Positions 58,895-64,000 of a stretch of 64,000 nucleotides of DNA are shown here, piece after piece. The notes beneath the pieces are model-generated. The model was not told where the DNA came from. It ran no database searches and saw nothing but the letters and a program-made list of their open reading frames with translations. Source of the DNA: Whitmania pigra (Eukaryota > Annelida > Clitellata > Hirudinida > Haemopidae); assembly GCA_021613335.1 (NCBI GenBank), contig JAJTWR010000299.1:3755501-3819500 (forward strand), in the 5' to 3' direction. Within the stretch, counting starts at the first letter, position 1. Every line of letters starts with the position of its first letter. The position numbers and the translations under genes are program-made.

Positions 58895-59444
58895 TATTAT
58901 TATTAAAACTTTAAACATTTGTATGTTTATTTTTTGTTAATTTCTTGTTGGCATGTTGTTTAGTGAGATGATTAAGGATGTGCCACAATGTTAGCACCTG
59001 CAGCATTTAACACCTGCTTAGCTTTTCACTTTTGCCACTAGTCAAGTCCCAAGCTTTTTCCAAAGCTTTTTCTGATGTTTGTTGATTTCCACTTGTGGGA
59101 ACAATAAGACGTTTTTTCTTAGGCGTTTTGAGAGTTAGAATGAGAAAATATGGCACTTCTGTAGACTATATTAAGGCTTATTCTGTGTTAAATGTTTTCC
59201 ATGAGTTTAAGTTTGGTTATGATTTTTCCGAATATAACATTTTATTTCACGCCATCGTGCAACTTTCGATCAACTTTTACTCTTCGTGTTTCGGATTTGT
59301 TCATTGCTCAATAATTTTGATTTTGTTTCGTTGCTCGAGTCCCTGCGATGTTATGACAGCAATGATTTGAATATGAAACAAAGGAATAAAGCCTTTATTA
59401 TGGTGAGTTTGCCCTTTCTGATTAATAATAATAAAACTAGTAAT
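58650..59444. other. MICAL 3'UTR and spacer with (ATT)n tract
   Basis: AATAAA at about 58777 may be the MICAL polyadenylation signal. An (ATT)n tract of about 80 bp lies at 58823-58905. The frame at 59095-59370 begins at GTG and has no recognised domain. Confidence 0.5.
58823..58905. repeat. (ATT)n microsatellite
   Basis: About 27 ATT units with one or two interruptions. Confidence 0.95.
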
Positions 59445-60760
59445 AGTTCATTTATGTGGCGCCTTAAGCATAGCATCAGAGGCGTCTTGGTTCTTGGATA
59501 GATTTCTTGAATAGATGCTTGGAGGGCTCGAGTGCCGACTGGGACCGAATGATTGGAGGCAGGTTGTTCCAGATGGCGGGCGAGCCATGGAAAAAGCCTC
59601 GGCTGATGATCTGTGGACTGGTTGGTGAAAGTGAATTGTGGAGGATAAGCTATGATGATCAGGAATTCGGCGGTAGTAAATGAGATGTTTGAGGTAGGAT
59701 GGGTCGAATGGGGCTAAGGTACGCTGTGATTAAAGATATATTGTAAGTGATTCGAAGATGTATGTAACCAATGTGGTTGCATTAGGACCTCGGAATCAAG
59801 AAGGACAAGTTTAGCTAATTTGTTTTGAATGCGCTCAAGGGAGAGGCAGAGGTGCCATAGAGAAGAGCTTTGTAGCAGTCCAGGCAAGAGGTCTAGAGTA
59901 CGTGCAAGAACAGAAATCATATGGAGAGAAAGGAATGTTCGGACATGTCTGGTTGTCCAGATGAGGTGGTTACAGGATTTTATTATTGAAAAATCATATG
60001 GCCTCATATGGAGGAAGGACACGCTGAAATTTTGGAGAAAAAAAGGTTGGAGATAGGTCTGTAATTGGAAGGGGAGACAGGGTCAAAGCTTGGCTATTTT
60101 TTTTAGTAAGGGGGGACTTGTGTACACTTGAAGATGGAGGGGAAGATACCGGTGCTAAATAAAAGGTTAGCGAGTTTAGAGAGGATTAGAGCTAGGATGG
60201 AGCAGTACTTTTTGGAAGAGAACCAAGAGGACATATTTTGTTGGCTTTCATGAACTATCTATCGACTAGACAGGGGGGAGTGCTGAGAGGGGCATGCCTG
60301 AGAACTGCCTGGTTGGAAGGGGTTAAATTGGTGATGCAAAGAGGGTGTTAGCGATTGAATGATGAATGTTGGTGATTTTTGAGATGAAAAATGTGGTGAA
60401 TGAAGTGACGAGAGACTAGCACTCGGCATCAGACTAATGCTGCTGAGGGTTGTTATGCAAGCATATGACCGTCCCATGGAAAGTGGATTGGCATTGGCTA
60501 AGTTCCTCCATGGTGGAAGACGCCATGGAGTTTAGGATGGCCAGCTTGGCAGCATCCTTTGTAGAATTGTTTGGCTGCTTCAGTGCGTTTACGACAATCT
60601 AGACCTTCAGTGTGTCCGCAGCGTTTGTCGCGGAAAAGCTCTAACTTCCTATTGAGGAGAATAGCATAATCGCCAGCGTCTAGGTCGCTTCACTGGAACT
60701 CTTCAGAGACAGAAGAATTTGGCCTAAACCATAATATTCCCAGATATAGATTCGTCTAGT
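59445..60760 (-). mobile_element. L2/RTE-X-like LINE, decayed; shares its 3' tail with SINE family 2
   Basis: Minus strand, through many stops: LELFRDKRCGHTEGLDCRKR (about 60600), an RT region with PILHLDNQ-like traces near 59970, then IIKSCNHLIWTTRHVRTFLS, SLERIQNKLAKLVL and PHWLHTSSNHL (59714-60022), the post-RT HITPVLxxLHWLPV region. Near the end come FFHGSPAIWNNLPP and HLFKKSIQE, the usual WNSLP...FKK end. The 3' tail GACGCCTCTGATGCTATGC, then AAGGCGCCACATAAATGAAC (59445-59490) matches the tail of the SINE at 9475. Inactive. Confidence 0.72.
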
Positions 60761-61724
60761 TCATAATAAACCCGGGTATAAACTAGCCTAAGTTTTAACT
60801 CCGGGTTTACTATGACCTGTTACGCCGAGTGCTCGGATCAGCAGCTAGAGGCTCTCTTGTCAAATTATCATTTCGACGTGCAATGCCGGATGCCGGATCA
60901 TCGACTTTGACGACTAACATATGTAGAATAAACTTTCAATAGCTAACTATAGATTTGCCTCATTATGTACGAAAAACTTTTTTCTTTAAGAAAAACTAGC
61001 CTCAATCTTGAAATGGTCTTGAAGTTCCGTTAAATCATTAATGAAATTTTAACTGAAAGTGAACAGGATATTATTTTGATAAGTAAGGGATAAATAAGCA
61101 TTTCTGATAAATAAAAACCGTTATTTATTAGGAATGTCATTTTGCGTCTCACAATATACCGTTTGATTTACCTGATTTCCAACATAAAATTTTGTATTGG
61201 GGCCGACTTAATATTGTAGCAGACGATTGTTGTATACTTGAAATCTTAATATACTTATAAGTACAAATAATATTTTTGACAATTTTTAAGTAGCGTGATA
61301 TTTTAAAACTTATAAAATAATTCTAAATATTTAATTCAGAATTTTCATAACTTCCTAACTTTAATTAGTAGAACTGGCTAGACACGCCTCAGTGCCGCTT
61401 CCGGTTCTGAGAACGGTGTGGTTGGTTGGTTCTGTTCCTGCTACCGAAGTTTTCGTTTTGTCTGCTGGTTGGTGCTGCACAGAATTATATTTACCTTTTG
61501 CTGTTTTTTTTAAGGCCTTAAAATGATTTTAAAATTTGCCGGCCAGATTTGTCGTCAATTACCAAACAGGATGTAAATTTCTGAGATCTGTTGACAACAT
61601 CTTTGTCTAAATACATTGATTTTACTTTTTTTGTAGATTTGTTCTAATAGAATCGAATCAATAACTAGGGCTAACATACCTTTTTTAACAATTTTTTAAA
61701 TGAAACTTTCAGTTCCTTGTGACC
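60761..61724. other. Upstream region of profilin
   Basis: AT-rich. An acceptor (TGAAACTTTCAG) ending at 61712 lies 12 bp before the profilin ATG, so a 5'UTR exon should lie upstream; 61390-61580, less AT-rich, is the likeliest place. No core promoter motif identified. Confidence 0.45.
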
Positions 61725-62314
61725 ATGGCTGGGTGGGATGCTTACATTGACAGTATTGTTTCAAAGGGCCAGGATGAAACTGGAACTTCACACTGTGACA
61801 AAGCATGCATAATCGGCTTAAATGGATCTAAATGGACATCAGATGGCCACAAAAATGTAAGTTTGTAGATTTTAGTTTGTTAGAATTGTTCTAAACTTAT
61901 TTAAAATTATCACATTATGATAGACTTTCTTATTTTATTTCTGATTCACATTTTTTTAAAGGCTTTAAAAGTCACCCAAGCAGAAGCCAGTGTAATAGCA
62001 AACTGTTTCAGCTCTAATAGCTTTTCAAACTTCCAGTCCAATGGGGTTATTGTTGAGGGGCAGAAGTATCAATTTTTAAGAGGAGAAGATGGAAAGTTAG
62101 TGCTAGCCAAGAAAAAGGGAAGTGGAAGTCTCACCCTTCAGAGCTCTAAGTCTGGTGTGTATCTCAATGCTGTCCGCTCTTTAGAATCTTGCACTATTGA
62201 TATCTTTTGTTTTTAGCCATAGTTATTGCTCACTGTTCCGAAGGAAAGCAGCACGGCAATGTAAACAAGGCAGTGGCAGCCATTGCTGAATATCTTGAAT
62301 CACAAAATATGTGA
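61725..62314 (+). CDS. Profilin
   Basis: Small actin-monomer-binding protein that promotes nucleotide exchange and delivers actin to polyproline-bearing elongation factors. Three exons, 61725-61856, 61962-62154 and 62217-62314, give 423 nt and 140 aa, the standard length. The N-terminus MAGWDAYIDSI is the conserved polyproline-binding helix; then DKACIIGLNGSKWTSD, GVIVEGQKYQFLRGEDGKLV, LAKKKGSGSLTLQSSKSAIV and the C-terminal helix NVNKAVAAIAEYLE. From memory the sequence resembles deuterostome and lophotrochozoan profilins. Splice sites are canonical (GTAAGT, GTGTGT). Lies 3 kb downstream of MICAL, another actin regulator. Confidence 0.95.
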
Positions 62315-62949
62315 AGGATCTGTTCACAATCAAGTTGGCCTAGTAAGTTTGGTGATTGGTGGTGTATGTTGGTATTTGTCTTAATATTTGACTTTAATTG
62401 ATTTTAGGATTTTTATGGAGAGTCTCAGAGGTGCCAGCTTGAATCATGGGCCTTTTGACAAAATATTGCTTCACAATATGACTTTAGAAGTCCTGCTTTT
62501 TGTTTCTATAAGATTTATTTAATGGATTAATCAAAATTACAAATTCCACTGTTTACATGCTGGTTTTTCTGTTTTATGCCTTTTTTACTTTCATTTGTAA
62601 CCACTGTCACACTAGGACAGTGACCTCTGTTTCTAACCATTCCAGAATATAAAGCGTTCAAGTGGCTGTAGATTTTCAAAAAGCTTGTGATTTAGTTTTG
62701 GTTTTGCTATTTTGTTTGAGCTACTTTAATGGTTGCCTGAGTTGATAAAGTTGTAGAAACATTTAAATCAATGGATGGCAATGAACTCATCTTGCAGTAG
62801 TTCAATTTGCATATAAGGATGTTTGGGAGATACAATTATAGCCTCTGGACTAATGAGCAGCCTTTGAAAGCTATTATTTTTATCTAGCAGGAAGTAAGCT
62901 GATGAAATAAGTAACATATTGGCTTCGCAATGAGAGTTTGGATGGCCCA
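62315..62949. other. Intergenic, profilin 3' flank
   Basis: No exon or repeat recognised; a short minus frame at 62768-62950 has no domain. Confidence 0.4.
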
Positions 62950-63197
62950 TCAGCTTAGAGCTTCCTGAGGTGTTCCATCAGGCGGCTTTGTTTCAATTTT
63001 AACATCATCTAATTTGTGGAGATTCTGTGGCTGGATGCCACCAAATTCAGCCCGCCACAAATCATCTGAAAATGATGCTATGAGACTAAATCAGGAAGTT
63101 GGCTCTCCAGTTTTGTGAGCAAAGGCATAACGTTGTGCAATTCTTTGAATAAAAGTACTTATCCACCTTGATAACTTTTGCGTGCAATGAACGCCAT
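62950..63197 (-). CDS. Possible two-exon micro-gene, 48 aa
   Basis: Minus-strand exons 63167-63197 (MAFIARKSYQ plus one base) and 62950-63065 (DDLWRAEFGGIQPQNLHKLD, then DVKIETKPPDGTPQEALS and stop) join in phase. The acceptor CATTTTCAG is good; the donor AAG|GTGGAT is moderate. The second exon has protein-like composition and ends in a proper stop. Upstream exons instead of the short first exon are possible. Family not recognised. It lies 430 bp downstream of, and on the same strand as, the CDP-DAG synthase gene. Confidence 0.4.
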
Positions 63198-63627
63198 TGA
63201 CTTTAAAGTGCAAACCAAAGATAAAAAATTCATGGGCAAATTTCTCCAAGTTAACATTTAAAGAACACAATAAAATACAATTCAAATAAAAATTAAATAA
63301 ATAGTGCTTTCTTCTGTCAATTACTACACCTGCAAACAAACTATCACAGAGATCTCATATTGATTCCAAATTTGATAACATCATCTATTTAGAAAGTAAT
63401 CGACAAAGATCAGAACACGGCTCCTCGAAGTAGTTGTTCCCAAGTGTAGGATTTCACGAATAAATATCGAAGACGAATCCAAGCTGAATGAACACCAAAT
63501 GATACACCACAAACAGAAAAATTTGTATATATCTATATACACATAACAATCACTTTTAATCAGAAGGTGCAGACAAGATATTTCAATCATCGATAAAGAT
63601 GCAGCCTGGTCAATGCATCAATAGCAT

Positions 63628-63914
63628 TCAAGCTGAGAGTGTGCCCCTCCTCTTAAGAGATTCCTCAAGAGAACTGAATACCTGGAGTTGCTCATCAGGT
63701 CTGAGGGAGAGTATTTGTTGCACTAACTTCATTGGACTCACAGTTCTGAAAATTAATAAACCCTCACTTAGAATACCTATGCTTCAGAAATGCATACAAG
63801 CAACACCAACTTGATAAAACTAGACAGATAGACATGCACAAAAGTAGCCATTAGCAGCTGACAATCAACTCTGTCCATAAAACCTCCATGGCCTGGTATG
63901 GTGTCACCAAAATC
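63628..63914 (-). CDS. CDS1/CDS2: CDP-diacylglycerol synthase (phosphatidate cytidylyltransferase), 3' exons
   Basis: Makes CDP-diacylglycerol from CTP and phosphatidate in the ER for phosphatidylinositol and cardiolipin synthesis. Two terminal minus-strand exons are in the window, 63811-63914 and 63628-63745; the rest lies beyond the right edge. The first has [20 protein letters not shown], containing the family signature (IPGHGGxxDRxD). The second gives [20 protein letters not shown], then [16 protein letters not shown] and stop, matching the C-terminus of metazoan CDS1/CDS2. The intron is 65 bp with donor GTTGGT. The acceptor before 63914 is TATTCTCAG. Confidence 0.93.
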
Positions 63915-64000
63915 CTGAGAATAATAAATCATAAGTTTTCTTTACATTAAATGGACACAATATTTTTATTTGGGATCAATTATTAGCCATGTTGTGTTTT

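Noticed and set aside
59095..59370. 91-codon open frame after MICAL
   Set aside because: Starts at GTG, is hydrophobic by base composition and matches nothing known to me.
1..64000. CRISPR array, operon or b
   Set aside because: Nothing of this kind is present. Genes have spliceosomal introns and the repeats are eukaryotic transposons, so bacterial-type systems are not expected and none was seen.

Overview
The window is AT-rich, intron-containing animal nuclear DNA. It carries metazoan genes (LIN-7, MICAL, profilin, a SOCS-box ankyrin protein, a brainiac-type glycosyltransferase) with mostly short introns of about 50-250 bp, and a heavy, varied load of transposons (at least seven hAT insertions, CR1/L2-, RTE- and R2-like LINEs, mariner, Gypsy, MULE-like MITEs, tRNA-derived SINEs). 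The profilin, and an extended SDR that I associate from memory with non-insect invertebrates, fit a non-vertebrate metazoan. I cannot name the phylum from sequence alone.

Layout, left to right. 1-2.4 kb: non-coding, with repeat tails. 2.4-3.5 kb: brainiac-like beta-1,3-glycosyltransferase (+), followed at 4.3-4.6 kb by a broken partial copy of itself. 4.7-6.3 kb: a hAT inserted into an older hAT. 7.1-8.3 kb: lin-7 (-), six exons. 8.8-12.9 kb: transposon cluster. 13.1-14.5 kb: NAD(P)-dependent epimerase with a signal peptide (-), four exons. 15.2-16.2 kb: two TIR elements. 17.2-19.2 kb: ankyrin/SOCS-box gene (+). 19.5-19.95 kb: a 75-aa, three-exon gene (-). 20.3-26.9 kb: LINE and MITE cluster including an R2-like element. 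27.7-32.3 kb: propionyl-CoA carboxylase alpha (+), 21 exons. 33.6-37.5 kb: FUT10/11-type fucosyltransferase (+), six exons, with a hAT in intron 4 that carries a MULE-like element and a histone H4 fragment. 38.6-43.6 kb: transposon cluster. 44.5-58.6 kb: MICAL (+), 23 exons. 59.4-60.8 kb: decayed L2-like LINE (-). 61.7-62.3 kb: profilin (+). 62.95-63.2 kb: possible two-exon micro-gene (-). From 63.6 kb to the edge: 3' end of CDP-diacylglycerol synthase (-).

The host genes look like unrelated neighbours, not a pathway cluster. MICAL and profilin both act on actin and lie near each other, but nothing shows co-regulation. The exon models were built by hand from reading frame, splice dinucleotides and remembered family conservation. 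All internal phases close, giving complete proteins of 198 aa (LIN-7), 396 aa (SDR), 715 aa (PCCA), 430 aa (FUT), about 1851 aa (MICAL, one junction uncertain) and 140 aa (profilin).

The most unusual signal is in the splice sites: of about 60 inferred 5' splice sites, roughly 26 have T at intron position +3 (GTTGGT, GTTTGT, GTTATT), where animals normally have A or G. Other items are a SINE family sharing its 3' tail with a local LINE, a 54-bp exact duplication between a MICAL intron and a transposon junction, and a histone H4 fragment inside a transposon. I found no evidence of a wholly new molecular system.
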